A stretch of 64,000 nucleotides of DNA from Spirosoma sp. (GTDB lineage: Bacteria; Bacteroidota; Bacteroidia; Cytophagales; Spirosomataceae), in NCBI RefSeq assembly GCF_026391055.1, contig NZ_JAPLET010000025.1, positions 186,001-250,000 of the forward strand. Reading direction: 5' to 3'. Shown one piece after another: positions 10,074 through 19,177 of the stretch (the stretch's first letter is position 1; the number at the start of each line of letters is the position of its first letter). Position numbers and translations under genes: made by a program. Below the pieces are notes generated by a model that was not told where the DNA came from, did not search any database, and was given only the letters and a program-made list of their open reading frames with translations.

Positions 10074-10208
10074 GAAAATGTGTCCCGCCGAAGCGGCACT
10101 TGTTTTGACAAAATAATCACAAAGATGACCTATAGTCTTGTAAGTTTCTACCAGATCGGTGTTGGTCATTTTGTTTTTCGCTAAACCAGCCACCTAACAG
10201 CCAGTTAA

Positions 10209-10748
10209 TTAACGCATTAGATCCTTGTGCTCTGCCCGAAGCATGGAAAAAATATGCTCGTCCAGATACTTGTTGTTTTTAACAGCCGCTTTTCGGTGAA
10301 TAGCCTCGTGCTGATACCCGGCCGATTCAAGTACCCGCATTGACCCGGCATTACCTTCCAGTACGCAGGCAAAAATGCGGTTCACCTGAAAGTTCTGGAA
10401 GATGTAACTGGTCATGATCGGCAAGGCTTCGGTCATGATGCCCCGGCCCCAGTACGATTCGCTAAGCCAGTAGCCAACCTCGGCGTTATACCGGTAAATG
10501 TCATCCTTCACGGTAAACCCAATATTTCCAACGGCCTGACCGTCAACCTCAATAGCAAAATTATTGGGCTGTTGGTATGACTTATTTGAACGTACCCAAG
10601 CATGCGCATCCCTCGGTGTGTAGGGATAGGGGAAAAAGTCACGGACATTGTTCCAGATACGGCGGTTACTGGCGTGGTAAACCAACGAATCCTCATCGCC
10701 CTCGCGCCAGGGGCGCAATTGGCCAACAGAAAGCGGAAACGTAATCAA
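10209..10748 (-). CDS. GNAT family N-acetyltransferase (RimJ/RimL-like)
   Basis: The protein contains the acetyl-CoA-binding core of RimJ/RimL-type acetyltransferases: EVGYWLSESYWGRGIMTEAL, the R/QxxGxG/A-like turn, then NRIFACVLEGNAGSMRVLESAGY. The acceptor could be a protein N-terminus or a small molecule. The start is uncertain because no ATG is available. The frame can be read from a TTG at 10811, which adds a hydrophobic stretch that looks like translated leader. The TTG at 10748 places LITFPLSVGQLRPW at the N-terminus, as in family members, and is preferred; the TTG at 10760 is also possible. It is divergent from the TonB-dependent receptor gene. Confidence 0.85.
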   Translation of the reverse strand: MITFPLSVGQLRPWREGDEDSLVYHASNRRIWNNVRDFFPYPYTPRDAHAWVRSNKSYQQPNNFAIEVDGQAVGNIGFTVKDDIYRYNAEVGYWLSESYWGRGIMTEALPIMTSYIFQNFQVNRIFACVLEGNAGSMRVLESAGYQHEAIHRKAAVKNNKYLDEHIFSMLRAEHKDLMR

Positions 10749-10904
10749 CGTTGTAGTCAAGGTCAATAGAAGCAGATAGGTAATTACGTCACTAACAACG
10801 TATGATTCCAAATGTTAACCCAAATTTATCCCTCTCCCCTCCTATTTCATACCCGAATCGGCGGCATTCGTCGGAAAAAGCAAGACGTGGGCGCTTGTAC
10901 ACGG

Positions 10905-10912
10905 TAGTTTTG
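10905..10912 (+). promoter_or_regulatory. putative -7 promoter element of the TonB receptor gene
   Basis: TAGTTTTG matches the Bacteroidota -7 consensus TAnnTTTG and lies 35 bases before the ATG at 10947. No convincing TTTG -33 box sits at the usual spacing, so this is a moderate call. Confidence 0.4.
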
Positions 10913-10946
10913 ATTCATCCATCAGCAATTGGATGGCGTTATCCTT

Positions 10947-13139
10947 ATGAAACTCATCTACTTCCTCACCGTTTACCTGCTTCTAGTACTTACCGCGGCC
11001 GCTCAGATAAACCTTTCGGGCCGGATTACCGATACGAAGGGGCACCCCTTACCCGGTGCCAATGTGTTTCTGCAAGGCACCTACGACGGTGCCAATACAG
11101 ACAGTACCGGCACGTTTCGCTTTACAACCTCCCGAAAAGATACCGCTACCCTGCTGGTTTCCTACATCGGCTATGAATCATACACAAAAAAGATACATAC
11201 CAACACGACAGCCCCATTTATCATCCAGCTAACCGAAGCAGCCAATGAGCTAAATACGGTTGTTATTACAGCCGGGTCGTTTGAAGCATCGGACGAGAAG
11301 CGCATGACTATGCTGAAGCCGATGGACATTGTCACGACAGCCGGTGCCAACGCCGACATTACAGCCACGATGAACCTGCTGCCGGGCACGCAGCGGGTGG
11401 GTGAGCAAACAGGCCTGTTTGTGCGGGGTGGCTCAGGTGAAGAAGCAAAAGTGGTGATCGACGGTATGATCGTGCAGAATCCGTATTTCAGTTCAATGCC
11501 CGATGTGCAGTCGCGCGGTCGGTTCCAGCCGTTTATGTTTAAGGGTACTTCGTTTAGCACAGGCGGCTACTCGGCTCAGTACGGGCAGGCCCTTTCGTCC
11601 GTTCTGCTGCTCAACACGACCGACAAAACCCAAAATGAGGGCATCAGCCTCAGTCTGAACCTGGCTAATGCAGGCATCAGCTACGACCACGCCACCGATA
11701 AGTCGTCGATCTCTGCCACCGGCAGTTACGGCAATCTGAAACCGTTGTTCGCACTGGTCCACCAGAATATCGACTGGACACACGTACCCGAATTTGGCGG
11801 TTCCTCCCTTACGTATCGACTCCAGCCGTCAAAGACCGGGCTGCTCAAATTCTACGGTATGTATTCAGACAGCAAGCTTGGCCTGAACTTCATTGACCCA
11901 TCCAACGAGACTGGCAAAACAGCTCTGCAACAGCACAATCGCAACTTTTTCACAACCAGCACGTATACCGACAACTGGGCTGATGGACGATGGCTGCTGA
12001 ACGCCGGGCTGTCGTATAGCTTCGATGTCGATGCGACCACGTACAATGGTATTGACTTTGGCCGTTCCAGCGAGCGGTGGCAGGGCCGGGCCGTTCTGAC
12101 CCGATTGCTGCCTGCCAACAACTCGCTCCTGTTCGGTGCCGAAGCCCATGCCATTACGATGAAGAATACTGTACAGGGCATCAACTATGTCCTTCATGAC
12201 AACTACGGGGCTTTATTTATTGAATCGCAAACCTATCTGGGCCGAAACCTGGCCATTCAGCTCGGTCTACGGGGTGAGTACTCATCAATACTGAATCGGG
12301 CTAATCTAGCTCCCCGTCTGTCGATGGCTTATAAAACCGGGCTGTATAGTCAGGTTTCACTGGCCTACGGTCAGTTTTATCAGACACCCGATTACCGCTA
12401 CCTGTATCTGAATAGATCACTGGATTTTGAACGGGCCGACCACCTGATCCTGAACTACCAGATCATCAAAAATAAACGCACTTTCCGGGCCGAAGCTTTC
12501 TACAAAAACTACGCACAGTTGGTACGGGAGTTTACCGGGCAACCGGGAATGCCGACCCAGTATGATGCCAATCCGTATCGTTTTCCCTGGGGCCGGACCA
12601 ACAACGGCGGCCATGGCTACGCCCAGGGTTTTGATGTGTTCTGGCGCGACCAGAAAACGGTGAAAGGCCTCGACTACTGGGTTAGTTACAGTTACGTAGA
12701 TACGAAGCGACTCTTTCAGCAATTTTCCGTTGCTGCCACGCCAACGTTTATTTCGAACCATAATATAAGCGTAATTACGAAACGCTATTTCGAGAAAATC
12801 AGCACGAACCTGGCCCTGACGTACACCCTCAGCAGCGGTCGCCCTTATTATAATCCTAACCGCCTTGAGGAAGGCGACAAAGGTTTTCTGGCCGACCGGA
12901 CACCAGTTGTCAACAACCTTAGCTTTTCGGCCAGCCACATCACCCGCATCAGGAAAAATCTGGTAGTCATTTATGCCTCAGCAGACAACCTCCTGAATAC
13001 GAAAAACGTATTTACCTACCGATTTACCGCAGACGGCAAGACACGCTACGCCGTTGGGCCACAGTCGTATCGGAGCTTCTTTGTTGGCGGCATAGTCATG
13101 CTATCGAAGAAGGCCAAAGTGAATGTTAATGAATTGTAA
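10947..13139 (+). CDS. TonB-dependent outer-membrane receptor with CarboxypepD_reg domain
   Basis: The 730-residue protein has a signal peptide of about 20 residues (MKLIYFLTVYLLLVLTAAAQ). A CarboxypepD_reg-like domain follows (INLSGRITDTKGHPLPGANV, to about residue 100), then a plug domain (about 125-220, with GLFVRGGSGEEAKVVIDGM) and a long C-terminal barrel. It is shorter than SusC proteins, and no SusD gene is nearby, so it belongs with ordinary TonB-dependent transporters whose substrate (metal chelate or small molecule) is not readable. The ATG at 10947 is chosen over an in-frame GTG/ATG six codons upstream because it sits directly at the signal peptide. A TPR protein follows after a palindromic spacer and may be cotranscribed. 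Confidence 0.9.
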   Translation: MKLIYFLTVYLLLVLTAAAQINLSGRITDTKGHPLPGANVFLQGTYDGANTDSTGTFRFTTSRKDTATLLVSYIGYESYTKKIHTNTTAPFIIQLTEAANELNTVVITAGSFEASDEKRMTMLKPMDIVTTAGANADITATMNLLPGTQRVGEQTGLFVRGGSGEEAKVVIDGMIVQNPYFSSMPDVQSRGRFQPFMFKGTSFSTGGYSAQYGQALSSVLLLNTTDKTQNEGISLSLNLANAGISYDHATDKSSISATGSYGNLKPLFALVHQNIDWTHVPEFGGSSLTYRLQPSKTGLLKFYGMYSDSKLGLNFIDPSNETGKTALQQHNRNFFTTSTYTDNWADGRWLLNAGLSYSFDVDATTYNGIDFGRSSERWQGRAVLTRLLPANNSLLFGAEAHAITMKNTVQGINYVLHDNYGALFIESQTYLGRNLAIQLGLRGEYSSILNRANLAPRLSMAYKTGLYSQVSLAYGQFYQTPDYRYLYLNRSLDFERADHLILNYQIIKNKRTFRAEAFYKNYAQLVREFTGQPGMPTQYDANPYRFPWGRTNNGGHGYAQGFDVFWRDQKTVKGLDYWVSYSYVDTKRLFQQFSVAATPTFISNHNISVITKRYFEKISTNLALTYTLSSGRPYYNPNRLEEGDKGFLADRTPVVNNLSFSASHITRIRKNLVVIYASADNLLNTKNVFTYRFTADGKTRYAVGPQSYRSFFVGGIVMLSKKAKVNVNEL

Positions 13140-13145
13140 TTGTTC

Positions 13146-13207
13146 GGGTCAATCTCCGAATTGGCCCTGTTGAAACCTAAAAAAATGGCCAAGCCGGAGA
13201 TTGGCCC
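13146..13207. repeat. imperfect palindrome between receptor and TPR genes
   Basis: Arms 13146-13166 and 13187-13207 pair at 17 of 21 positions (GGGTCAATCTCCG versus CGGAGATTGGCCC) around a 20-base A-rich loop. The hairpin ends 9 bases before the next ATG. There is no T-run, so it is not a classical terminator. Confidence 0.7.
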
Positions 13208-13216
13208 AGACAAATC

Positions 13217-13867
13217 ATGAAAACCATCCTTATTCTCATCATCACAGCTCTGGCGGCCCAGCCTTCGGCCTGGGCTCAGTCAGACCAGTATAAACAAGCT
13301 ATGAAACAGGCCATTACCACCATGCAGAGCCGTAATGAGCAATCGCCGATTGCCGATATGCAGACATCGGCCAACCAGTTTGAGCGCATAGCCAGTGCCG
13401 AACCCAAAGAATGGCTACCCCGCTACTATGCTGGCCTCAACTACGTTTACCTGGGGTTTATGGGTAAAGACGAAGCCGCCAAAGACAAATACCTCGATCA
13501 GGCCGATGTGAACCTGAAAGCCGCCGAGACGATTGCCCCCGACAACGATGAACTGGCCGTGTTAAAAGCCTACATCGCACAAGCCCGAATGGTCGTTGAC
13601 CCCATGAATCGCTGGCAGCAATACGGTCCCCTGTTTCAGGCGGGCATCGACAAAGCAAAAAGTCTAAATCCCAACAATCCACGCCCCTACGCACTCGAAG
13701 GGTCTTCGCTGATGTACACGCCCGACCAGTTTGGCGGTGGCCCCACTACCGCATGCCCGGTATTGAAACAGGCAGTTGAAAAATTTGCTACTTTTAAACC
13801 AACCAGCGACCTGTCACCTCTGTGGGGACAAAAACAGATCGAACCCCTGATGGCGAAATGTAAGTAA
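13217..13867 (+). CDS. secreted TPR-like protein
   Basis: The 216-residue protein has a signal peptide (MKTILILIITALAAQPSAWA, then Q). Helical tetratricopeptide-like repeats follow (YYAGLNYVYLGFMGKDEAAK, ADVNLKAAETIAPDNDELAV, AKSLNPNNPRPYALEGSSLM). The last third contains GGGPTTACPVLKQAVEKF. Small periplasmic TPR proteins of this kind commonly accompany Bacteroidota receptors, but no enzymatic role is indicated. The gene follows the TonB-dependent receptor on the same strand across a 77-bp palindromic gap. A second palindromic element (repeat copy B) separates it from the downstream kinase gene. It may be a periplasmic partner of the receptor, which is inference from position only. Confidence 0.85.
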   Translation: MKTILILIITALAAQPSAWAQSDQYKQAMKQAITTMQSRNEQSPIADMQTSANQFERIASAEPKEWLPRYYAGLNYVYLGFMGKDEAAKDKYLDQADVNLKAAETIAPDNDELAVLKAYIAQARMVVDPMNRWQQYGPLFQAGIDKAKSLNPNNPRPYALEGSSLMYTPDQFGGGPTTACPVLKQAVEKFATFKPTSDLSPLWGQKQIEPLMAKCK

Positions 13868-13877
13868 TAGAGTCAGT

Positions 13878-13987
13878 AAGTCGGTAAGTCAATAAGTGGC
13901 TGAGGCATGTGTTACCCTGGCGTCAGCCACTTATTGACTTACCGACTTAAGCGAAGCCGCTTATTGACCCACCTGACTAAAAAGACT
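13878..13987. repeat. palindromic intergenic repeat, copy B
   Basis: The core hairpin has arms 13878-13906 and 13920-13948 with 28 of 29 positions complementary around a 13-base loop. It is built from the same AAGTCxGT / AAGTGGCTGA units as copy A. The flank GCGAAGCCGCTTAT after the right arm is also shared. The element runs right up to the ATG at 13988. Confidence 0.9.
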
Positions 13988-15463
13988 ATGACCCGCGAGC
14001 AACTTATCGGTACAATTGGCAAAAATGGTAAACGTATTCAACTGCGGGGTACTGATTTGGCTGCCTTCGACTTCAGCGGTCTCGACCTGACGGGGGCCGA
14101 CTTAAGTTTTTCAAATCTTGGAAAGGCGAATTTCCGGGGAGCCATTTTACGGCAGGCCAATCTGAGCTTTGCTAATCTGAGCGGAGCCGATTTTACCGAT
14201 GCGGATCTTTACGAAGCCAACTTCAACTTCAGTTCGCTTGAGAATGTCGATTTAAACGGAGCCAATGTTGAAGGTGCTTCCTTTAACTTTTCCGGTCGAA
14301 GCAAGTATCGGCCCGTCGATACTACCCGAAGCGAACCCATCACACTCACGAATATTCTGCAAAAACCTGGCTGGGGTACACTGATTGGTGCCTTTCTTGG
14401 GGCTTTGCTCGTATATGGGTGTAACGCCATTATCTATTTCTCCAATCTGATTCTGAAGGCCGAAGACCCTCTCATGGTGGGCCTGTATCAGTTTCTTATT
14501 GTACAGAACATGGTCGATGGGGCGACTTGTTTCCTATTGACTTGGGCGTTGTCGGGCTGGCTTAGCCGCCAGTTTAAGCACATATGGCAGCGCCATGTAT
14601 TTGTTAGCCTTGCCGTTACAGTTAGTTTTTTCATTATCAATACAGCCCTGTACTGGACCATTGGCCAACCCTACTTAAGAGAATTGGCCGATCGGCCGGG
14701 AGGCATTGAGAAAACGGCGGCTTGGTATGTTTACGTCCTGGGCGACCTCCTGATTGCCAATATATTCCTTTACGGGCTTCAGCAGGGACGGCAGTTGACC
14801 CGAAAACTATCGGAGCAGGAGTTTCAATTGCTCAACATGGAGAAGCTGAAAACCCGCGCTGAACTGGATGCACTTCAAGCGAAAATCAACCCGCATTTTT
14901 TATACAATGCCCTGAACAGCATTGCCAGCCTTGTTCACGAAAACCCCGATAAAGCGGAAGAAATGACGCTGCTTCTCTCTAAGCTTTTCCGGTATTCGAC
15001 CAGTCGTAATGGCGAGCTATTCGCGAGCCTGGCCGACGAACTGGAGATGGTGCGAACGTATTTGCAGGTTGAGCAGGTACGGTTTGGCAATCGGCTTACC
15101 TTCAGCGTAGAAATCAGTAATCCGGCACTCAATGAATTGCAACTTCCCCAATTTCTGCTGCAGCCCATTGTCGAAAATGCCATCAAACATGGAATTGCCA
15201 AACGCGCCGATCTGGGCCGAATCGACGTCCGCATTTACGAAAAGGCGGAAGAATTACACCTGTGTGTACACGATAATGGGCCGGGTTTCGCCGACGATAT
15301 GGGCGGAGGCTATGGCCTGCGGAGTATTCAGGACAAGCTTAAATTACTCTACGGCGACGATGCCCGGGTGGAGTTCCAGAACTGGCCACTCAAACAGGTA
15401 TTGATCTCTATTCTAATGTCTAAAATTCGGGCTGTTAACCTAGTTTCTGCACCCAACGCTTAA
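13988..15463 (+). CDS. LytS-type sensor histidine kinase with N-terminal pentapeptide-repeat domain
   Basis: The 491-residue protein has an unusual build. Residues 19-103 are about 17 uninterrupted pentapeptide repeats (LTGAD, LSFSN, LGKAN, LSGAD, FTDAD, LYEAN), predicted to form a right-handed beta-helix. About four membrane segments follow (for example GTLIGAFLGALLVYGCNAII and HVFVSLAVTVSFFIINTALY). Then come a His_kinase domain (INPHFLYNALNSIASLVHE, phosphoacceptor His) and a HATPase domain (VENAIKHGI; DNGPGFADDMGGGYGL). The repeats have no signal peptide and probably face the cytoplasm. The LytTR regulator starts 12 bases downstream and is the clear partner. The ATG at 13988 is preferred because the longer frame would begin inside the palindromic repeat. 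Confidence 0.9.
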   Translation: MTREQLIGTIGKNGKRIQLRGTDLAAFDFSGLDLTGADLSFSNLGKANFRGAILRQANLSFANLSGADFTDADLYEANFNFSSLENVDLNGANVEGASFNFSGRSKYRPVDTTRSEPITLTNILQKPGWGTLIGAFLGALLVYGCNAIIYFSNLILKAEDPLMVGLYQFLIVQNMVDGATCFLLTWALSGWLSRQFKHIWQRHVFVSLAVTVSFFIINTALYWTIGQPYLRELADRPGGIEKTAAWYVYVLGDLLIANIFLYGLQQGRQLTRKLSEQEFQLLNMEKLKTRAELDALQAKINPHFLYNALNSIASLVHENPDKAEEMTLLLSKLFRYSTSRNGELFASLADELEMVRTYLQVEQVRFGNRLTFSVEISNPALNELQLPQFLLQPIVENAIKHGIAKRADLGRIDVRIYEKAEELHLCVHDNGPGFADDMGGGYGLRSIQDKLKLLYGDDARVEFQNWPLKQVLISILMSKIRAVNLVSAPNA

Positions 15464-15475
15464 TTCCGGTACCTG

Positions 15476-16258
15476 ATGACTTTTCCGTTAAAAACAATAC
15501 TGATCGACGATGAATCACTGGCGGTTAGCCGTCTTCGTCGATTGCTCGGCAAACACCACGATAGCATCGACATCGTTGGCGATGCAGGCAATGGAGCTGA
15601 AGGCCTGACGCTCATTGAAAGTCTGCAACCCGATCTGATTTTTCTGGATATTGAGATGCCGTTGCTGAATGGCTTCGAAATGCTGTCACGTCTGACAACC
15701 ATGCCAATGGTCGTGTTTGCCACCGCCTTCGATCAATACGCCATAAGAGCTTTTGAAGAAAACTCGATTGATTACTTATTGAAACCTATTGAGACCGAAC
15801 GTCTGGCCCGAACAATACAAAAAATACGGACGCTTGTCGAACGGGCAGAGGAATCATATCCTGTTACGAACCCCATGTCGGAAAGCGTTATGCGGCTCCT
15901 GGCGCAGATGCAACCGAAAAAGGAAATCTATTCCATTTCGGTAAAAACCGGCGAAAAAATCAAGCTGATTCCCCTTTCTGATATTGCTTACTTCGAAGCT
16001 GAGGACAAATACGTGTTTCTGTCCACTATCGACGGGCAGAAATTCCTGACCACCTACACCCTGACAACCCTCGACGAAAAGTTACCCGATACGTTTGTTC
16101 GTATCAGCCGCTCGGTGATGGTGAACCGGCATAAAATTTCTGAAGTACACCGCCACTTCGACGGCAAATTCATACTGGCTGTGAGCGATAAAAAATGTAC
16201 CCGACTTACCTCGGGAAGCACGTATTCCGATGCCATCAGACAACTGCTGGAACTGTAG
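15476..16258 (+). CDS. LytTR family response regulator
   Basis: The 260-residue protein has an N-terminal receiver domain (ILIDDE acidic pair; phosphoacceptor Asp58 in LIFLDIEMP; late Lys in DYLLKPI). A C-terminal LytTR DNA-binding domain follows (IPLSDIAYFEAEDKYVFLST, FVRISRSVMVNRHKISEV). LytTR domains bind direct repeats upstream of target genes. The gene begins 12 bases after the LytS-type kinase gene and forms a two-gene operon with it. The SUI1-like gene 40 bases further on may be read through from the same promoter. Target genes are not evident in the window. Confidence 0.95.
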   Translation: MTFPLKTILIDDESLAVSRLRRLLGKHHDSIDIVGDAGNGAEGLTLIESLQPDLIFLDIEMPLLNGFEMLSRLTTMPMVVFATAFDQYAIRAFEENSIDYLLKPIETERLARTIQKIRTLVERAEESYPVTNPMSESVMRLLAQMQPKKEIYSISVKTGEKIKLIPLSDIAYFEAEDKYVFLSTIDGQKFLTTYTLTTLDEKLPDTFVRISRSVMVNRHKISEVHRHFDGKFILAVSDKKCTRLTSGSTYSDAIRQLLEL

Positions 16259-16298
16259 ATGATTCATTAGCGGTTATTTTGCAGCAAATGGTCCCTAT

Positions 16299-16637
16299 AT
16301 GAGTAAGAAAAACAGAACTGGCATCCTGTATTCGACAGACCCGGATTTTCAATACCAGTCCGACGAGCAACCCGAAGCGGCAACCCTCCCCCCCGCCCAG
16401 CAGAATCTTAAAATCTGGCTCGTCAAGATGGGCGGCAATAAAGTTGTAACAACTGTACGCGAGTTTATAGGCACCGAAGCCGATCTGGCCGACCTGGGCA
16501 AACAGCTGAAAGCCGCCTGTGGTGCAGGCGGCTCAACGAAAGACAGCGAAATTCTAATTCAGGGCGACCACCGCGACAAAGTGCTGGCGTGGCTCACCGG
16601 CAAGGGCTATAAAGCCAAAAAAGCCGGAGGAAATTAA
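16299..16637 (+). CDS. SUI1/eIF1-like translation factor (YciH family)
   Basis: The 112-residue protein has a charged, flexible N-terminus and a C-terminal SUI1 domain (LVKMGGNKVVTTVREFIGTEADL...LKAACGAGGSTKDSEILIQGDHRDKVLAWL). Members in bacteria (YciH) resemble eukaryotic eIF1 and can influence initiation fidelity in vitro; the cellular role in Bacteroidota is unsettled. Length is typical. Its stop codon overlaps the stop codon of the convergent peptide transporter gene by four bases (TTAA). Confidence 0.9.
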   Translation: MSKKNRTGILYSTDPDFQYQSDEQPEAATLPPAQQNLKIWLVKMGGNKVVTTVREFIGTEADLADLGKQLKAACGAGGSTKDSEILIQGDHRDKVLAWLTGKGYKAKKAGGN

Positions 16638-18139
16638 TTGATACCCCCCATCCACTTTTTCAGTGGTTTGGAGAATAGCAGCAGGACAAACCCTGCAACA
16701 AGTGTGAATATGGCTACACTCTGGAAAAGATTGGGCATCTGCTGCACGTTTTTTTCATCGAAACCACCGGCAAATAACCCTGCAATCAAGTTACCCAGTG
16801 ATGAGCCTACGAACCACAGGCCCATTAACTGGCTGGTGTGTCGTCTGGGAGACAGCTTGGAAAACGCACTCAGCCCTACCGGACTTAAGAACAATTCAGC
16901 TACGGTAAAAAACAGATAAGTGGTGGTCAGATATAATGGCGATGTGCGTACGCCCGTCAGGGCAACATTAGCCGCGAAAACCATCACCACGTAAGCCAGA
17001 CCAAGTAGTAGTAGCGAAACGGCAAACTTGGCTGGTACGGAAAAATCAATTTTGTTGTTCGCCAGAAAGACCCATAGCGCAGCAAGCACAGGCGAGAAAA
17101 TTAGGATAAAGGCAGGATTTAGATTCTGGAACCAGCTTGATGGTATCTGCCAGCCAAAAAACAGCAGATCGGTGTATCGATCCGCAAAGATTTGTAGCGA
17201 TGAGCCCTGTTGCTCATTTCCTGCCCAATACATGGCCGCAGCCAGGAAAAAGACAAATAACACAACCACGCGCTTTTTTTCCGTACTATCCAGCCCACCC
17301 GCAATCAGAATATAGGCAAAGTAACTTAGGGCAATGAGTGAAATAATTGTACCCATTCCTTTGGCCAGACCCTGTGCAGTAGTCAAGTCAAGCACACCCG
17401 TCAATTGCAGCGTGGCCATTAAGCCTACGATGAACGCAACAAACACAAGCAATGAACGGTTGCCGCTCGACGACTGCCCGGCTGTTTTAGGTTCTGGAAC
17501 AACAAAATTGCCCTTGTCGCCGAGATAACGTTGGCCAAATGTGCGATAGGTGATGATTCCCAGTGCCATTGCTACAGCAGCTGCGCCAAAACCATAGTGC
17601 CAGCCAACTTTCTGACCCAAATAACCTACAATGGAAATCCCGAGCAGTGAACCCGTATTGATTCCCATGTAGAAGATAGAAAATGCCGCATCTTTACGGG
17701 CACCCCCTTCGGGATATAGTTCGCCCACAATGCTGCTGATATTTGGCTTTAGCAGGCCTGTACCTAAGGCTACTACACATAATCCAGTGTAAAACAGACC
17801 AGAACCCGACGGGAAAGCCAGTATGATGTGTCCCAGCATTATGATTATACCGCCATACCAGATTGATTTCCGTTGCCCTAGTATATTGTCGGCAAGCCAG
17901 CCCCCCGGTAATGAGAGCAGGTATACAGATGCGGTATAAATACCATAAATAGCTGCGCCATCGGCTTCACTAAGACCCAATCCACCCCGAACATTGTCGA
18001 TCAGAAACAGGAGCAGTATAGCCCGCATACCGTAGTAGCTGAACCGCTCCCACATCTCCGTGAAAAACAAAACAAAAAGCCCCATCGGGTGGCCAAAAAG
18101 AGTAGCCGTACGAACGGGCTTAGGAGCAATCACATCCAT
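16634..18139 (-). CDS. POT/PTR2 family proton-coupled peptide transporter
   Basis: This is a 501-residue inner-membrane protein with about 12-14 hydrophobic segments. It carries the family signatures: EMWERFSYYGMRAILLLFL near the N-terminus (the ExxERFxYY proton-coupling motif), GGWLADNILGQRKSIWYGG (MFS motif A) and FSIFYMGINTGSLLG (PTR2 signature FxxFYxxINxGS). POT proteins import di- and tripeptides with protons. The ATG at 18139 lies shortly before the ExxERF helix, and the length is usual. It is convergent with the SUI1-like gene, and no terminator hairpin separates them. A candidate TACCTTTG promoter element lies about 115 bases upstream. Confidence 0.95.
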   Translation of the reverse strand: MDVIAPKPVRTATLFGHPMGLFVLFFTEMWERFSYYGMRAILLLFLIDNVRGGLGLSEADGAAIYGIYTASVYLLSLPGGWLADNILGQRKSIWYGGIIIMLGHIILAFPSGSGLFYTGLCVVALGTGLLKPNISSIVGELYPEGGARKDAAFSIFYMGINTGSLLGISIVGYLGQKVGWHYGFGAAAVAMALGIITYRTFGQRYLGDKGNFVVPEPKTAGQSSSGNRSLLVFVAFIVGLMATLQLTGVLDLTTAQGLAKGMGTIISLIALSYFAYILIAGGLDSTEKKRVVVLFVFFLAAAMYWAGNEQQGSSLQIFADRYTDLLFFGWQIPSSWFQNLNPAFILIFSPVLAALWVFLANNKIDFSVPAKFAVSLLLLGLAYVVMVFAANVALTGVRTSPLYLTTTYLFFTVAELFLSPVGLSAFSKLSPRRHTSQLMGLWFVGSSLGNLIAGLFAGGFDEKNVQQMPNLFQSVAIFTLVAGFVLLLFSKPLKKWMGGIN

Positions 18140-18252
18140 AAAATTAGGTTAAACAGCTAGTTTGCCGAAGAATATAAGTGTTCAAATACACGAAATAGCG
18201 CTTATTTCGCAAAAAAAATAGTCGTAAATATATCTTCGATAGTCGAGACTGC

Positions 18253-18260
18253 CAAAGGTA
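18253..18260 (-). promoter_or_regulatory. putative -7 promoter element of the peptide transporter gene
   Basis: On the minus strand TACCTTTG fits TAnnTTTG and would give a leader of roughly 105 bases before the ATG at 18139. No clear TTTG box is present at the -33 position. Confidence 0.35.
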
Positions 18261-18405
18261 TATTGGTTACGGCTTTTCACTAAACGCGCGCCAGCCGTTA
18301 ATCTGTATACCTGGCTATTTCGGGAAATCCCCGATGCGTTTCAGGCAAATTTTCTTATGTTTAAGGTTGCTTAACGCGTTACCCGACCACTGTTTTCCTT
18401 TGTGC

Positions 18406-19071
18406 ATGCTGCTTCCCTTCGATTTCCAGAAAGACCCTTACCTGATTCTTGATTTTTCAGCGACTAATCCGGACCTGACTCCCGACCCTGATCAGCCCAA
18501 CGGGTTGGATCTGACCAACACAGCGGCTTTTTCGGATTACGTATTCGGTAAAATGCGCGCAGCGGGCGTTCGAGTCGGTATTGGCGGTTACAATGAACAC
18601 CGCGTTATCTACCGACGCAGCGAGCATTTTTCCAGTACAGAGGAACCCCGGGAAATTCATCTGGGTATCGACTTCTGGGCCGAAGCCAAAACACCCGTTT
18701 TTGCTCCTATGGATGGCACTATTCATAGTTTTCAGGACAATAATAACTTTGGCGATTACGGACCGACCATTATTCTTGAGCATCGTCTGGAAGCTAACGA
18801 GCCACTATTCTCGCTATACGGGCACCTCACCCGTTCATCGCTGGCCGGTTTGGTTGAAGGAAAGGCTTTTAAAGCGGGCGACAAACTGGGTGAAATTGGC
18901 CCATACCCCGAAAATGGCGATTGGCCGCCCCACCTGCACTTCCAGCTCATGACTGACATGCTCGGCCTTAAAGGCGATTTTCCCGGCGTTTGCTCCCTAA
19001 AAGATCGAGCCAAATTTCTGGCTCTATGTCCCAATCCAAACCGGTTACTAAACATTGCAGGCTTATCATAA
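18406..19071 (+). CDS. M23 family metallopeptidase (peptidoglycan endopeptidase-like)
   Basis: The M23 core is visible: HLGIDFWAEAKTPVFAPMDG (HxxxD zinc ligands), then LYGHLTRSSLAGL and the HxH ligand in PPHLHFQLM. M23 enzymes cleave peptide cross-links of peptidoglycan. With the start at the ATG at 18406 (MLLPFDFQKDPYLILDF) the protein has 221 residues and no signal peptide. A longer frame from 18334 gives an Arg/Cys-rich N-terminus that does not look like a good signal peptide. Both starts are possible, so the cellular location is unclear. The gene is divergent from the peptide transporter, a possible functional link to cell-wall peptide recycling (inference). Confidence 0.85.
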   Translation: MLLPFDFQKDPYLILDFSATNPDLTPDPDQPNGLDLTNTAAFSDYVFGKMRAAGVRVGIGGYNEHRVIYRRSEHFSSTEEPREIHLGIDFWAEAKTPVFAPMDGTIHSFQDNNNFGDYGPTIILEHRLEANEPLFSLYGHLTRSSLAGLVEGKAFKAGDKLGEIGPYPENGDWPPHLHFQLMTDMLGLKGDFPGVCSLKDRAKFLALCPNPNRLLNIAGLS

Positions 19072-19177
19072 TTTGGCCTCCATTGGCTTTGAGTGTTCTA
19101 CAAAGTAGAGTGATACTTCTAGTACAGAACACCCAACTTACGTAGTTCTCAGAGAAATCAGTCGTAGTCAAAAAGAA

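Noticed and set aside
12417..12938. 173-codon minus-strand frame inside the TonB receptor gene
   Set aside because: It lies within the barrel-coding part of a well-supported gene, and its composition is shadow-like.
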